The notes below the pieces were generated by a model. It was not told the DNA's origin. It ran no database searches and saw only the letters and a program-made list of their open reading frames with translations. The translations under genes were made by a program, and so were the position numbers. Shown here in pieces: positions 1 to 10,443 of a stretch of 64,000 bases of DNA. Within the stretch, counting starts at the first letter, position 1; each line of letters opens with the position of its first letter. The stretch comes from Gordius sp. MW1. Lineage: Eukaryota; Nematomorpha; Gordioida; Gordea; Gordiidae. The DNA is taken from positions 1,240,001-1,304,000 of the forward strand of contig OZ038529.1 of NCBI GenBank assembly GCA_964036665.1, written 5' to 3'.

Positions 1-510
1 GTCATGGCCCGGTTAATAGAAAATTCCTATAGCTGTTTGTCACACTTGGTGGTCAGATTCTTTAGAGAGTGGATGAGGGGTGTCGTTGACGATGTGATAT
101 ATTTAACATCCATGTAAAGAAATTGCTATGAGTGGGATTACCGCATGATTTAATAACACGGCATATACCACTATGCCCCCAGGCCCTATTCATGGCCCGA
201 ATAATTTTAGAACCTCCCATCAATGCATGGAAACTAGACTTGATTTTAGCACTTTCTTGATTTATAATTAGAATTACTCATTTAATAAATTTAACAAATT
301 CTTTGCCCAATTAGCTGCATGTATATAGGCCCCATTGGTCCACCCCCTAGGTATACAAATCCTCTTAATTTCTAACAATGAATGTTTAAATAAATTATGC
401 CTTATGCGGCTCCCCTCAAAAGGTTTAAAGGCATTACAGTTAGTGCTGTCGTATTGTGAATACGTGAAAGGATAATAGTTCAATTTGGTATAACTTTTTT
501 TGTATAACAT
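1..510 (-). CDS. Unassigned coding-like segment at window edge
   Basis: Two adjacent minus-strand stretches in different frames look protein-like. One runs 510 to 274 and contains CIPRGWTNGAYIHAANWAKN. The other runs about 259 to 50 and contains NRAWGHSGICRVIKSCGNP. Composition is balanced and not low complexity, unlike the surrounding AT-rich DNA. I do not recognise the family. They could be two exons of a host gene with a very short intron between them, or a decayed transposon ORF. No start, promoter or convincing splice sites fix the limits, and the window edge truncates the region. Low confidence that this is a living gene. Confidence 0.25.
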
Positions 511-924
511 TTTCTTAAGATTATATTTTTGCTATGATTATATATATTTCAATATTGTAAGCCAAAGCCGAGTTTGTAAAAAAACCAGAGGTTTATATTA
601 TATTAAATTCTTTTGTTCGTTAGATGTCCCCTCTCTGGTCGTATTATTAGTTAATAAAGATTCATTTTAATAATTCTTCTTGTTCCGTTTAACTATTGAT
701 CATGTTATACTTCTGATTAGATTAATATCATCATCATACAAACATATACTTTTTATAATCTTAAATTCCTTCGATCATATTACTATTATCATTATCATAC
801 AAAACAATTTTTAAATATATAAAGTGCTAGATAAACCCGCTAGAAGGCTCAAATGGAACCTTCGAAATATTTATATTCATGCACAATGAACCCTTTATAA
901 ATTTTAAACTTTTCTAACAATCGA
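511..924. other. AT-rich intergenic stretch
   Basis: No coding signal or named repeat seen; simple AT-rich DNA with short ATCAT-type repetition around 725-800. It ends at the target-site duplication of the hAT element that starts at 933. Confidence 0.5.
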
Positions 925-932
925 AATAAATC

Positions 933-2412
933 TAGTGCTGTAAATGAACGCGTTCAATTTGAACGCGTTCACGAACGGCGTTCTTTTTTTTGTGAACTTT
1001 GAACGTGAACGCGTTCCTTTTTTTGATGAACGCGTTCAAATTTAACGTTCGTTCAATTTTAAAAATCTTTATTTTTATTTATTTGAAAAAGAATGATTTG
1101 ATTTTTTAACAAAAAAAGTCTTATATTTTTTAATCAGCTGTTTTTCCTCTTTCCTATTACCAATTCCGAAATACTTTTAACATACTATAACGTGCAAAAG
1201 AAGATAAGATTAAAGTTAATTAATTTGATATTATTAATTATAGTTTAATTTATAGGTTAATATGGACAATCATAATATTATATCGTCGTTATCTTCAGAT
1301 TCTGAATATTCAAAATCAGAAGATGAATTGAAATTGCCATGGCCAAAATATGAAAAATATTTTTCACTTTTTTCATATAAAGGAACAAATTTAATAATTA
1401 CCAAATGTAAAAGTGTCCAAAAAGTATGATATCTGTATCAAGAGGCTCGAGCTCAATTCTAAAAAGACACCTTATGGTAATATATTATACATATAAATAT
1501 ATATCTTAGATACAATTTTAATACCTTTAAGACACTTTAATATTAATATTAGTCCATTCTTAGCATAGATATGGAAGGGAGACTAGTAATTTTATTGGAG
1601 CTAATTTTGTTTGTCCATATATTTAAAATAGGGAATAGTATAAGATTCTTGCAAAAAATAAGGTATCTGGGATATGTAAAACTTTAAATATAAATGTTAA
1701 AAAATCTATACTAGACTCTAAATAAAAATGTCAAAAAAATACTTATTACAAGATACAAAAGAATATTATATTAGATACAAGTTTTTGTGGTACAGCCAAA
1801 CACTGATTTTAGATATATTATTTTATAAGTCATTTCTTTGCTATTATCAGTTTAATAAAATAATATAATCACATAATTTATTAAAAAGTATTTTATTTTT
1901 ATAGAACCATCATGATAATTAAATTCCCTTCTTTAAAAAATTTGTTTATTAAGTATAATACTTCAATCTCCTCATCTGCCCCTGTGGAGCGGGTTTTTAG
2001 TATAGCTAATGCTGTATTAACTGCCAAGCGTTCCTGCTTATCAGGTGACATTTTTGAAAGACAACTATTATTAAAAATCAATAAGAAAATTTTTTTTATA
2101 AATAAATAATCTTTATATTCGCTGTATTATATTGATTTATAATTATATTGTCGAAATAAAACTATTACTTTTTATCATGGCTATTTATTGTATTAAAAAA
2201 TATAAGAGATTTATTTATATTAAATTATATTTTAAAAAAATTTATCATAAAATTTTGAACGAACGTGAACGCGTTCATGAACGTGAACGCGTTCATGAAC
2301 GTGAACGCGTTCCTTTTTTATAAAACGAACGAGAACGTGAACGCGTTGGATTTTTGTTAATGAACGTTGAACGCGAACACGTTGGGTTTTTTTTAGAATG
2401 TTTATAGCACTA
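933..2412 (+). mobile_element. hAT DNA transposon, internally deleted (ACGCGTT family)
   Basis: Ends are TAGTGCTGTAAA and TTATAGCACTA, an imperfect terminal inverted repeat of hAT type, flanked by the exact 8-bp duplication AATAAATC (925-932 and 2413-2420). Both subterminal zones are packed with the palindrome GAACGCGTTC. Inside are two ends of a transposase. One is an N-terminal ORF from about 1262 with a BED-finger-like stretch (WPKYEKYFSLF, then a Cys). The other is the C-terminal hAT dimerisation region at about 1912-2109 with [13 protein letters not shown] and RSCLSGDIFERQLLL. The catalytic middle of the transposase is absent between them, so this is a deletion derivative that would need a transposase supplied in trans. 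A relative lies at 18124-18755 in the opposite orientation. Confidence 0.88.
1912..2109 (+). pseudogene. hAT transposase C-terminal dimerisation domain fragment
   Basis: The 65-residue reading frame matches the conserved hAT C-terminal pattern: [13 protein letters not shown], then SSSAPVERVFSIAN, then [17 protein letters not shown]. This region mediates transposase dimerisation in hAT elements. It sits inside the element bounded at 933 and 2412 and lacks the catalytic DDE core, so it cannot act alone. Confidence 0.85.
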
Positions 2413-2429
2413 AATAAATCCCCTTTCAA

Positions 2430-3275
2430 TAGGTGGCCAAGTCGCTTTAAATTTATATAAAATTCACTTGGCAGCTTATCTTCCAAAAATGGAATCACTT
2501 GAATACCTACCAAAACTTCACGCTTTTTACATAATTAAACACTATTTTATCATCTTTAAGATTCAACATTCTTTCCCATTTTTGACTGATTACAAGCTAT
2601 CTGGAATGTTAAAGATTTACGATATTTATACAAAAAAATTTTTAAAGACAATGTTTCAGCTTAAATTTAACATTTGGTTCCAAATCGCACGACCAATCAA
2701 AGCCGACGGTTTAGCCATGCGCCCAGCTGCATTCGATCTCATTGACATTATCTATTATCATTAACCTAGACGTGACACTATTAACAGGCTCGCAACCTAA
2801 GGTGCCAGCTCTAGTCTATATGTCAACCCAATGACTCTATTCACATATCAAGGCCAAAGTATTGCAATGTTAACCTCATATCGCTTTCCGTTGTGCAATG
2901 CCCGCCATTATTTCAACCTACGGTCTCAGATTCCTGATGGATTGAGCCATGAGTGACTTGAAGCTTTTGCTTTCCGGGTAGATGTTGGTGGATTGAGATT
3001 CTCTACTCAATAGCCTTGAGACTAGGTATCCTGGTGTTATGGAATTTTCTTACAGCAATCGCTTCCAACTGATGAATGTTTACCTAAGGCATCCTCTAAT
3101 GGTCTACCACATGAATTCAATTTTACCTACATAAACACTTTGCCCCATGCAGCCAAAAATATAACACCCTAACGTAAACAACTGCGAGAAGACCAACCAG
3201 GCTCTACTCTTAACATTTTCAACCCGATTGTTGCCTCATTCTCTGTTTGGACGGGCAATTAATCTATTTAAAAAA
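2430..3275 (+). mobile_element. Decayed RLE-type LINE fragment (3' half)
   Basis: Broken plus-strand frames align by eye with the better-kept LINE copies at 51430-52310 and 52887-54062. The early part has FYIIKHYFIIFKIQHSF, equivalent to the post-RT region. A later part reads HYFNLRSQIPDGLSHE, equivalent to the NLRSLAFNQSGHEWLEA block. Many stops and frame changes are present, so this is an old copy. The zinc-knuckle and endonuclease part is not recognisable. Confidence 0.6.
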
Positions 3276-3620
3276 ATTGGCAGGCTTTTTTAAAAGACAA
3301 AAATAATTCTTTAAACCAAAACCCCAGCCGATTTGGGTTTTGTTATGCTTTTGAGCTATAATATATACCATTTTTTTTATTATGCGCAATTTATATTTTA
3401 CTTTTAATTTATATTATTTTTTTAAAACTTCTTTTAAATCACATGTTAAAAAAATACGTTAAGTAACTTTTTAAAATATGTAAATATACAAAATAATACG
3501 AAAAATTTAAGACGTTTTCTTATTAATTGCTATGCAATTTATGGGCTCGTTTTTTGGTTGTCCGTCCGTTGTCCGTTGTCTACCCTCCCTATCTATTTGC
3601 ATTGGGTATATTAGGTTATC
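3276..3620. other. AT-rich stretch leading into composite repeat
   Basis: No gene seen. It contains, near 3525-3555, the head motif AATTGCTATGCAATTTATGG shared with 29329 and 41724, so it is probably the 5' module of the composite hairpin-array repeat. Confidence 0.45.
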
Positions 3621-3745
3621 GATTTTTTAAATTAATGCATGAGAAAGAGGTGCCCCACCCCTCATCTCTATCTCCCTCGCTATGTTATTTTTTAAATTAA
3701 TGCATAAGAGGTGTCCCACCTGTCATCTCTATCTCCCTCGCTTTC
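3620..3745. repeat. Short tandem duplication, about 62 bp x 2
   Basis: Two adjacent similar units each contain TTTTTTAAATTAATGCAT, a purine-rich step, then CATCTCTATCTCCCTCGCT. They differ by a few substitutions and a small indel. Function unknown. Confidence 0.7.
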
Positions 3746-3814
3746 GGGCGGGGTCGGGTTTTAATTGCTACGTTAAATTATTATATAATAAACATAAATA
3801 AAAGTTGTTTACTT

Positions 3815-4410
3815 TTAATTGCTATGCAATTTAACTAGTCTTTGGGTTAGAATCCCGGACTTTTTTTTGATTCTTATGATTGTTCTTGTTACTATCATTG
3901 ATAATAAGACTTTTTGGCCGTCCGCTGGCTGCTGACCAATGAAAAAAATGACCAATGGCCAAAATGTGAATCCGAGTTTATTTTTTCGTTTTTTTTTTGA
4001 CTATTATGATTGTTCCTGTTACTACCATTGCTATTATGACTTTTTGGCCGTCCGCTGGCTGCTGACCAATGGAATAAAATGACCATTGGCCAAAATGTGA
4101 TTCGAAAACTTTTTTTTCGTTTTTTTTTTGAATTTATATCCACTTTTACCGTGTCCTGGCTGCTGACCAATGGAAAAAAATGACCATTGGCCAAAATGTG
4201 ATTTGAAATTTTTTTTTTCGTTTTTTTTACTCTTATGAATTTATATCCACTTTTACCGTGTGCTGGCTGCTGACCAATGGAAAAAAATGACCATTGGCCA
4301 AATTGAGCATCAAAATTTTTTTTCCCGTTTTTTTGGCTATCATTGACTTATAGAGTATCTGTTGGTATTGACCAATAGAGAAAAAATGACCATTGGCCAA
4401 ATTTTTGATT
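3815..4410. repeat. Composite hairpin-array repeat, copy A
   Basis: The array starts with AATTGCTATGCAATTTAAC and a tRNA B-box-like TTAGAATCCCGG, then about five tandem units of about 100-130 bp. Each unit carries TTTTTGGCCGTCCGCTGGC, then GACCAATGG, an A run, and CCATTGGCCAAAAT. The outer GGCC and inner CCAATGG/CCATTGG blocks pair, so each unit can fold as a hairpin. Homologous arrays lie at 29490-30725 and 41840-42588. Minus-strand open frames across the units only reflect the repeat period. Confidence 0.85.
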
Positions 4411-4619
4411 TTTTTAATTAAAAATTGTTCAAATTCAACAAAAAATTTCTCCCAACAATTCTGCAAATTCTTAACATTGTGATGTTTTATAATATAATGT
4501 TTGTTAGACCCATAATCACTAAAGGCCATAAAAACTAATGTAATACGCAACTAGATGCAAACACTAAATCTAACCCTAACCCTTGCCTATATTACATTTT
4601 GCCTATATTACATTTTGCC

Positions 4620-4835
4620 TATAAATGGAAAATTTGTATAAATAATTAATTAATCATTAGGCATTTAGTACCCCCCTATAGGCATTATCGCCCCTTCCCA
4701 CCTTTCTCGCCCATCAATTGCATAGCAAATATGATACATTTATACGAAGTACAGATGAGTCGTCCCCCCTTCCCTTCCCCTCTTCCCTTCCCTTCTCCCC
4801 CTTCCCACGAGGGCCGAAGGCCCGAGTTTTTTATT
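4620..4835. repeat. Composite-repeat tail module, copy A
   Basis: Sequence shared with 32310-32440 and 59945-60140: CCTATAGGCATT, then CGCCCCTTCCCACCTTTCTC, then GCCCATCAATTGCATAGCAA, then a CTTCCC-rich tract and the small hairpin GGGCCGAAGGCCC. The ATTGCATAGCAA part is the reverse complement of the head motif of the hairpin arrays, which suggests the two modules are the ends of one element. Confidence 0.65.
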
Positions 4836-5018
4836 ATATATTTTGCCTACCACTTTTTATGGTCACTTTATTGAATATTCTGTTTCAATTTTGTTTTAAA
4901 TATCAATTTTGTAAATATTTCGTTATGTGATTTGTAAAGTGTGAGACAAATCTGGGAAAGTCATTTGCTAATCTTCTATGACATAACTTAAGCTATTCAA
5001 AATTATTTTGTAAGTTCG

Positions 5019-5167
5019 CATGAGCATAGCCAAGGGGGGGGGGGGAACTCTCAAAATCCAAAATTTTCTTGAAATTCATTAAAATAATGACTAAAATTTT
5101 AATGTTCATTTTACCCCTTCCTCATTCATGTTTGCCCCCCTCTAATTCCAATGCTGGCTACGCCCAA
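5019..5167. mobile_element. MITE, CATGGGCGTAGCC family
   Basis: The ends are CATGAGCATAGCC and GGCTACGCCCAA, with a G run just inside the left end and C runs inside the right. The exact 9-bp duplication GTAAGTTCG flanks it (5010-5018 and 5168-5176). It has no coding capacity. At least ten relatives occur in the window. Confidence 0.8.
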
Positions 5168-5292
5168 GTAAGTTCGTATAAGGATTCTGAAGAATTATAT
5201 TATCTCCGAGTAAATTTTGTAGTTTTAATTTCGCATTCGGTGTATAAAATTATGTTATTTACCGATAGAGGGATGTTAAATTTGTGGTAAAT

Positions 5293-5690
5293 ACAAATAT
5301 AATTGTTGTAAGCTCGACCATATGACGAATGACTATCTCATGACAATAATGGGTTTTTACCGAAAATCGGCTAAAGTGGTGTGGGCATATACAAAGAAGG
5401 GAGACGAATGATGAAAGTCTCAAAAAAGAGTGGACAAGAAGGTACCGTAAGGAAGAGAGAAGAGGACGACTTCGTGTCACGTAGAAAGGGGGGCAAGTGG
5501 ACCAAGTTATGAATGCTAAGAAGATTAATCAAGACATGACCCACTTACCCGATCAAGACGGGAAAAAACTCGTCGAAACAAACCCGGCGACTTCGGGACC
5601 AAATACTTGATAAAGAAGATTGTCAGGCTATGCACCATAGGGCGTGCAAGTGAGCACCTTAATTTATCAATCCTTTGAGTTTTTTCAAAT
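5293..5690 (+). mobile_element. RTE-like LINE 3' remnant
   Basis: Homologous by eye to 38510-38805: AAGCTCGACCATATGACGAA, then CGAAAATCGGCTAAAGTGGT, and later CAAATACTTGATAAAGAAGA. In the better copy this region encodes NHITNDFLMTKMGIQPM and NWLRWYG, typical of the end of RTE-type LINE polyproteins. Here it is heavily decayed. Confidence 0.6.
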
Positions 5691-6031
5691 AAGAGGTTGT
5701 GAACTTTTTTAGATTGAAAAAAAATTATGCCAATCGTACGATCTTATATAAACATTATTTCTTATCGATATAATTGTAGTTTCCGTTTACTGTCCGGTGC
5801 CATTTGGATTCTAAGGGCAAACATTTTTCGGTAATTATTAAGAGATTTGCAAATTTTAATCATATGTTATTGATAAAAATAAACAAATTCCTAATATGAT
5901 AGGGAAGATCACAATTGTCCTTTTCTTTAGTTTTTTGGTTATTTCCTTGATCCTAATAATGCATAAATATTGAAAAAATTAAAATTAAAACATGTAAAAC
6001 CGAAAATAAATGTGAATCCGTTGAACCAAAC

Positions 6032-7053
6032 TAGAGAACTGCAAAGTCACTTTTTTTCTACCCGAACCCGACCCGACCCGAAATCATTTTCAAATTTTCA
6101 ACCCGGACCCGACCCGACCCGAACTCATTTTCAAATTTTCTACCCGGACCCGACCCGACCCGAAATCATTTTCAAATTTTCTACCCGAACCCGACCCGAC
6201 CCGAAATTATATTAAAACAAATGACTTTCGAGCGCGAAAATTGCGGTGAAAAATTAAATCGACAAATAAAAGTGCTATTAATGAAACAAACTGGAACCAC
6301 AAAACTTAGAACTTTTAATATCTATTAATCTATTTAACTGATAAAAAATTTAAATGTTTTCAGAAGTTTTTTAATCACTTAAGGTGCTTATTCTAGATGT
6401 TACCTCAAAAACCTTTTCCATAAAGATAAGTGCAATTTAAGATAAGTTAATTTTATGAAATATAAAATTAGAACTTACTTTTTGGTTGGTTGGCTATTGA
6501 ATATGTAATGTAAATGTAATTTAAATTAACGATGTTAGCTAAACTTCACGTCACGGTTAACCTAAAAAATTTAAAATATAACTTTATTGAAATAATTTAC
6601 CTTTCAATAGTCAAATTAAAAACAGGAGTAATTTCTGTAGTTTGAATTAGTGATGAGAATTAGCTAGTTAGCACTTCAAAGTTCGGAGTTTAAATTTAAA
6701 CAGAGGAAGAGGAAGAGACTATAATGAATGAATGTTCCAAATTAATGGTACATTTCGATATTTAAAACCACTCTTTGCTTAGCAATTAACATTAATCTAA
6801 AAAATAGGTCTCGCGTGTTTTTTACAATGTATAAACCTTGGACCCGACTTTATAAATTAGACCCGACCCGACCCGAAATCATTTTCAAATTTTCAACCCG
6901 AACCCGACCCGACCCGAACTCATTTTCAAATTTTCTACCCGGACCCGACCCGACCCGAACTCATTTTCAAATTTTCTACCCGAACTTGACCCGACCCGAG
7001 GTCGGGTCGGGTCGGGTCTGGGTCGGGTCTCGGGTCACCCGTGCAGTTCTCTA
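6032..7053. mobile_element. hAT element with CCCGA subterminal repeats
   Basis: Terminal inverted repeats TAGAGAACTGC and GCAGTTCTCTA are flanked by the exact 8-bp duplication AACCAAAC (6024-6031 and 7054-7061). Both subterminal regions hold tandem ACCCGACCCGACCCGAA blocks of about 38 bp (6060-6205 and 6858-7030). No transposase is recognisable in the 1.0-kb body, so it is non-autonomous. Small plus-strand frames across the CCCGA blocks are repeat by-products. Confidence 0.88.
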
Positions 7054-7061
7054 AACCAAAC

Positions 7062-7870
7062 TAATACTTTTATTAAAAGCTGTCTTTGTCAAATTTTGCG
7101 AGGTAGCAAAAACACTCTTGCAACAGTACCATGTTTTTACATAAAACTGACATCATATCTGCACCTTCGACGCATAATATAGTAGCGATTTATAAGATGC
7201 AACACTTTTCCTAAGCCTCAATGTTAAATATAAATCATATTCCTCATAAATTACACCTTTTTTATTTTATTTTGTTTTAATATTACAAATTTGTTAAATT
7301 GATATTAAATTCTAAGTTACGAATCCAAAATTTGTAAATTCGCTTAGTCTCGTAATTAATACCTTTAAAAAACCACCTACTTAATCCCCTTTAAAAAATT
7401 TTCCTCTTTAAAACGTTTTAAACCGATATAAAATTTATATAAAAGGAAGCAGAATATGCGCATAGATAAAAACAAAGCCAGCCCTTTCCATATATTTAAC
7501 AAAATTAATATAAAAAGTTTAGAAAATTATATTTATACCTCTATGTACAATTATATAGAAGCGGATTTAGCCAATTTAAATGAATCTTAACGATACCCAT
7601 TTAAATTTATAAAATGTTTCGTTTTATTTGTCAAAGAATTGTTTCCGGGTTTACAGCAATGTTTCAACTTTCAAATGAGCCTTCCGCATACAATCTTCCT
7701 ATGAATGGTTTTGCATTCATCACCATTAAAAACGACTTTATGTTTAAGTATTTTTAAAGTTTAGTAGCAATAAAGCTCAATAAGGTAATGACTTGTTTAA
7801 ATTTTGTTTTTATTAAAATTCTACATTTGAAAACATATGAATATCACGCGATATTTAATAACCAACTTTT
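7062..7870. other. AT-rich intergenic region
   Basis: No reading frame, splice pattern or repeat that I can support. It ends at the promoter of the small secreted-peptide gene. Confidence 0.5.
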
Positions 7871-7877
7871 ATTTGAT

Positions 7878-7886
7878 TATATAAAG
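7878..7886 (+). promoter_or_regulatory. TATA box of peptide-precursor gene
   Basis: TATATAAAG lies 42 bp upstream of the ATG at 7928, a plausible core-promoter position with a very short 5' leader. Confidence 0.45.
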
Positions 7887-7927
7887 AAGACTAATAATAA
7901 TAGATGTAAATATTCAAAATTGCTCGT

Positions 7928-8212
7928 ATGATACTTTTATCGCTGCCTTGGATTTTGGTAATCATTTCAACCATAGTTTCTGGAAATTATGACGGTTCAA
8001 CGGATTCTAAAATTCTGCAAGATAGAAATAAACAAAATTCAGAGATATTTTACAATTATTCAAATAATCACAGCAACTTTTCAACCGTGCATTCTCAAAT
8101 TAGTTACAAAAGTTTTTTGGACAATATACAAGAATTCTTGGTATATCCTTTAACCACTGTGATTGAGAGGCAATTGAAAAAACGAAAATTTCATCCTTGG
8201 GCAGGAAAATGA
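7928..8212 (+). CDS. Putative secreted neuropeptide precursor
   Basis: A single-exon 94-codon frame. It begins with a textbook signal peptide, MILLSLPWILVIISTIVSG (residues 1-19), followed by a polar, Asn/Ser-rich spacer without further hydrophobic segments. It ends in KKRKFHPWAGK. A dibasic cluster followed by a short peptide and a terminal Gly-Lys is the classic processing layout of amidated neuropeptides. Convertase cleavage, removal of Lys and amidation on Gly would give FHPWA-amide or KFHPWA-amide. What is seen is the signal peptide, the cleavage site and the Gly-Lys end; secretion and amidation are inferred. I do not recognise the peptide family. A TATA box lies at 7878. A chance frame cannot be excluded. 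Confidence 0.55.
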   Translation: MILLSLPWILVIISTIVSGNYDGSTDSKILQDRNKQNSEIFYNYSNNHSNFSTVHSQISYKSFLDNIQEFLVYPLTTVIERQLKKRKFHPWAGK

Positions 8213-8625
8213 AAAGAAAAGCAAATTTGTTATTATTATTGCTCAATTTATGCAATTTAGTTATATTTAGATATAAACAATATTAGCTGATAGTTTAATC
8301 TAACAGATGTTTGTAGTCTAAAAATATTATACTAAAAATTTATTGTTCAATAATATTAATTTTATAGAATATTTTTCATACCTTAACTCAAATATCGATA
8401 AGATAGATATATTAGCGTGATATGATTAAATTTACTAAAAATGATATCCAACATACAAATAGCGAAATTGGTTAAAGACAGACGATACTTTGGTATAAAA
8501 TATTAATTTAAAAAAAACAAATATTACAGTGTTAAAAAAACAACTTTGCCATATAGATTTAACAAAAGCGATGAAGTCATATGTTTTTTCATAAAATGAA
8601 ACTTATTAAAACATCTAGAAACACA
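8213..8625. other. AT-rich 3' flank
   Basis: No coding signal seen; no canonical AATAAA close to the stop codon was obvious. Confidence 0.4.
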
Positions 8626-8631
8626 TGGGCG

Positions 8632-8766
8632 TAGCCGAAAATTCTGAAGAAAAAAAAATTTCAATGCAAAAACCTTAAAAAATTAAAAAAATTTGTCTTT
8701 TGCCCCTCTCTAATTGAACTTTTAAAAGTTTTGTCCCCCCTATTCCAACCTGGCTAGGCCCATGTA
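8632..8766. mobile_element. MITE, CATGGGCGTAGCC family
   Basis: The ends CATGGGCGTAGCC and GGCTAGGCCCATG are flanked by TAGAAAC on both sides. It is short and has no coding capacity. Confidence 0.75.
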
Positions 8767-8769
8767 GAA

Positions 8770-10120
8770 ACGTTTTATGATTGATAAGAATTTCAATAAA
8801 TAAGCACATATTTAGTAAAATTGTTAGTTCATAGTTGTAGTTATAAATTATAATGACTAATTATATTAGATTTTGCAAAAAAACAGAAATAATATATTTA
8901 CATTTTCTAACGAATATTAGTCTAATTTTTTTCGAAAATTAAAATATAATTACATTTAATAGCTTATAGTTCCTTATAAATATCATAATTTAAAACATTA
9001 CACAAAAATACCACACATTAATAATATATTCCTGACCAGTATTTTGACAAAAAAGGCATTATTTCTATTTTCAAGGTCGTCTATTATATCTCATTTCCAC
9101 TAAGAATATATCAATTTTTAAACTTATTTTTAAATTGATTTTAGCTTTGGATCATAAATTTTCATTAAAAACTTTCTTCTACATTGCTAAAACTTGATAT
9201 AAACAATTTCATTTATTTGACAAGTAAAAGGTAATGTTTTTACATTAGACCATCTCCTTGACACGTGAAATATAGAAAAACTAATAAATCAAAATGAAAT
9301 ATACTGTATTAGCAAATTTGTAAGAATATATTTTTCACTATTCAAGTTGTGAATATATAACTACAACAAAATACCTTTGTAACTTTTTTAATCGACGCAG
9401 AGTATAGGTATATATTAATTAGTATTCTCACTTTCTTAAAATATCGATTCACACATTCATTTATTTACATAAGTAAGATGGTGATAAATCAATTCATTAA
9501 CTAAAACCACAACCCCCAAGGACATTATTCCATTGTGTCTGCAATTTTTACAATGAACGAATGAACAAAATGATTTACAACTAAGGGTAATAATTAAATG
9601 GAAAATCCAATTCTTATCTTGTCGTATTAGATTTTAAATTAAGATTTCCTCGCAATTATTACATATCTAATTCGATACAACTTATTTTTATCAAAGATAA
9701 TGAGGAGTTAAGTGGACACTATGTAATCTCGGGTACTTAGTTATTAGTTACACTATAATAATTTCCAATAAATCTTACCAAGGCCCCCCCACCCCCTTAT
9801 AACAACTCCCTAAGAGATCTATGACAGTGTATCAAATAATATCGCTAATAAGCTTATTTCCTTCTCCACCCCCCCCCCCCCACCCCCCCCCCCCCACCCC
9901 CCCCCCCCCCCCTATTGATATACAAAAATATAATTTAAGGCATTCAATCGTTTTTCTCGTAAATATAGTTACGGCGTTTTAATAAAATATTAGTGCGTAT
10001 AGCTTAATATAATTGAAATATTATTATTGGCAAACAACATACTTGGAATTAATTGGGGGAATACAGCTCCCATATCAAAAATTTCCAATAAGTATTCTTA
10101 CAAAATCGGATTAAGACAGA
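8770..10120. other. AT-rich intergenic region with C-run
   Basis: No gene seen. It contains short C-rich interruptions near 9783-9798 and the long cytosine tract listed separately. Confidence 0.5.
9869..9912. repeat. Poly-C tract
   Basis: More than 40 nearly uninterrupted cytosines with two single A breaks. Runs of this kind are prone to length error in assembly and can fold as i-motif/G-quadruplex DNA. Confidence 0.9.
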
Positions 10121-10126
10121 TACATG

Positions 10127-10138
10127 TATATATAAAAG
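10127..10138 (+). promoter_or_regulatory. TATA box upstream of HOMER first exon
   Basis: TATATATAAAAG lies 82 bp before the ATG at 10220, the best core-promoter candidate in this stretch. A second TATATAAAAA at 10204 is too close to the ATG to be likely. Confidence 0.45.
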
Positions 10139-10219
10139 GACCCGTTTGGCGTTTAATTTTTATCCAAATACGATAATATATACGAGAAATAAATAAAAAT
10201 GCGTATATAAAAAGGAAAA

Positions 10220-10443
10220 ATGACAGAAAATTGGAAAAATGGTGGACAATCTAGTAAAAGGGATAGTCTGTCTTCTCAAATGGAAGGAAGTCCTCAATCC
10301 ATTTCGACAAATCCATCCTCAAATTCTTCTTGTTCCAAAATGGCCCCTAAAAAACAAAAATTTTTGAACGACAACGGATATACGTTAGATCCCGATGTCA
10401 TGCATAAATATTTGTTAAATATGGGACTGAATACCAAGTTGAG
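10220..10443 (+). CDS. Probable 5' coding exon of HOMER (N-terminal extension)
   Basis: ATG at 10220 follows a TATA box. The frame encodes about 74 residues: a Ser/Gln-rich, disordered-looking start (SSQMEGSPQSISTNPSSNSS), then NGYTLDPDVMHKYLLNMGLN, and it ends at a clean donor (GAG before GTAAAAAG) in phase 2. Joining to the EVH1 exon at 12736, which needs two preceding bases, gives the intact codon AGA. A 9-bp mini-exon at 12645-12653 would also keep frame. HOMER proteins normally start just before the EVH1 domain, so this extension is unusual. It may instead belong to a separate gene or an alternative transcript. I recognise no domain in it. Confidence 0.5.

Noticed and set aside
3895-4550. 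Protein-coding frames with repeated ANGHFFPLVSSQ
   Set aside because: They follow the period of the hairpin array on the minus strand, appear in several frames and carry no domain. Same for 29549-30723 and 41903-42266.
4568-4585. Telomere-like CTAACCCTAACCC
   Set aside because: Only two or three units, and similar words at 33765 and 34446 are internal to a dispersed repeat. Not a telomere.
6000-7054. Arg/Pro/Thr-rich frames over CCCGACCCGA blocks
   Set aside because: Products of the hAT subterminal repeats.
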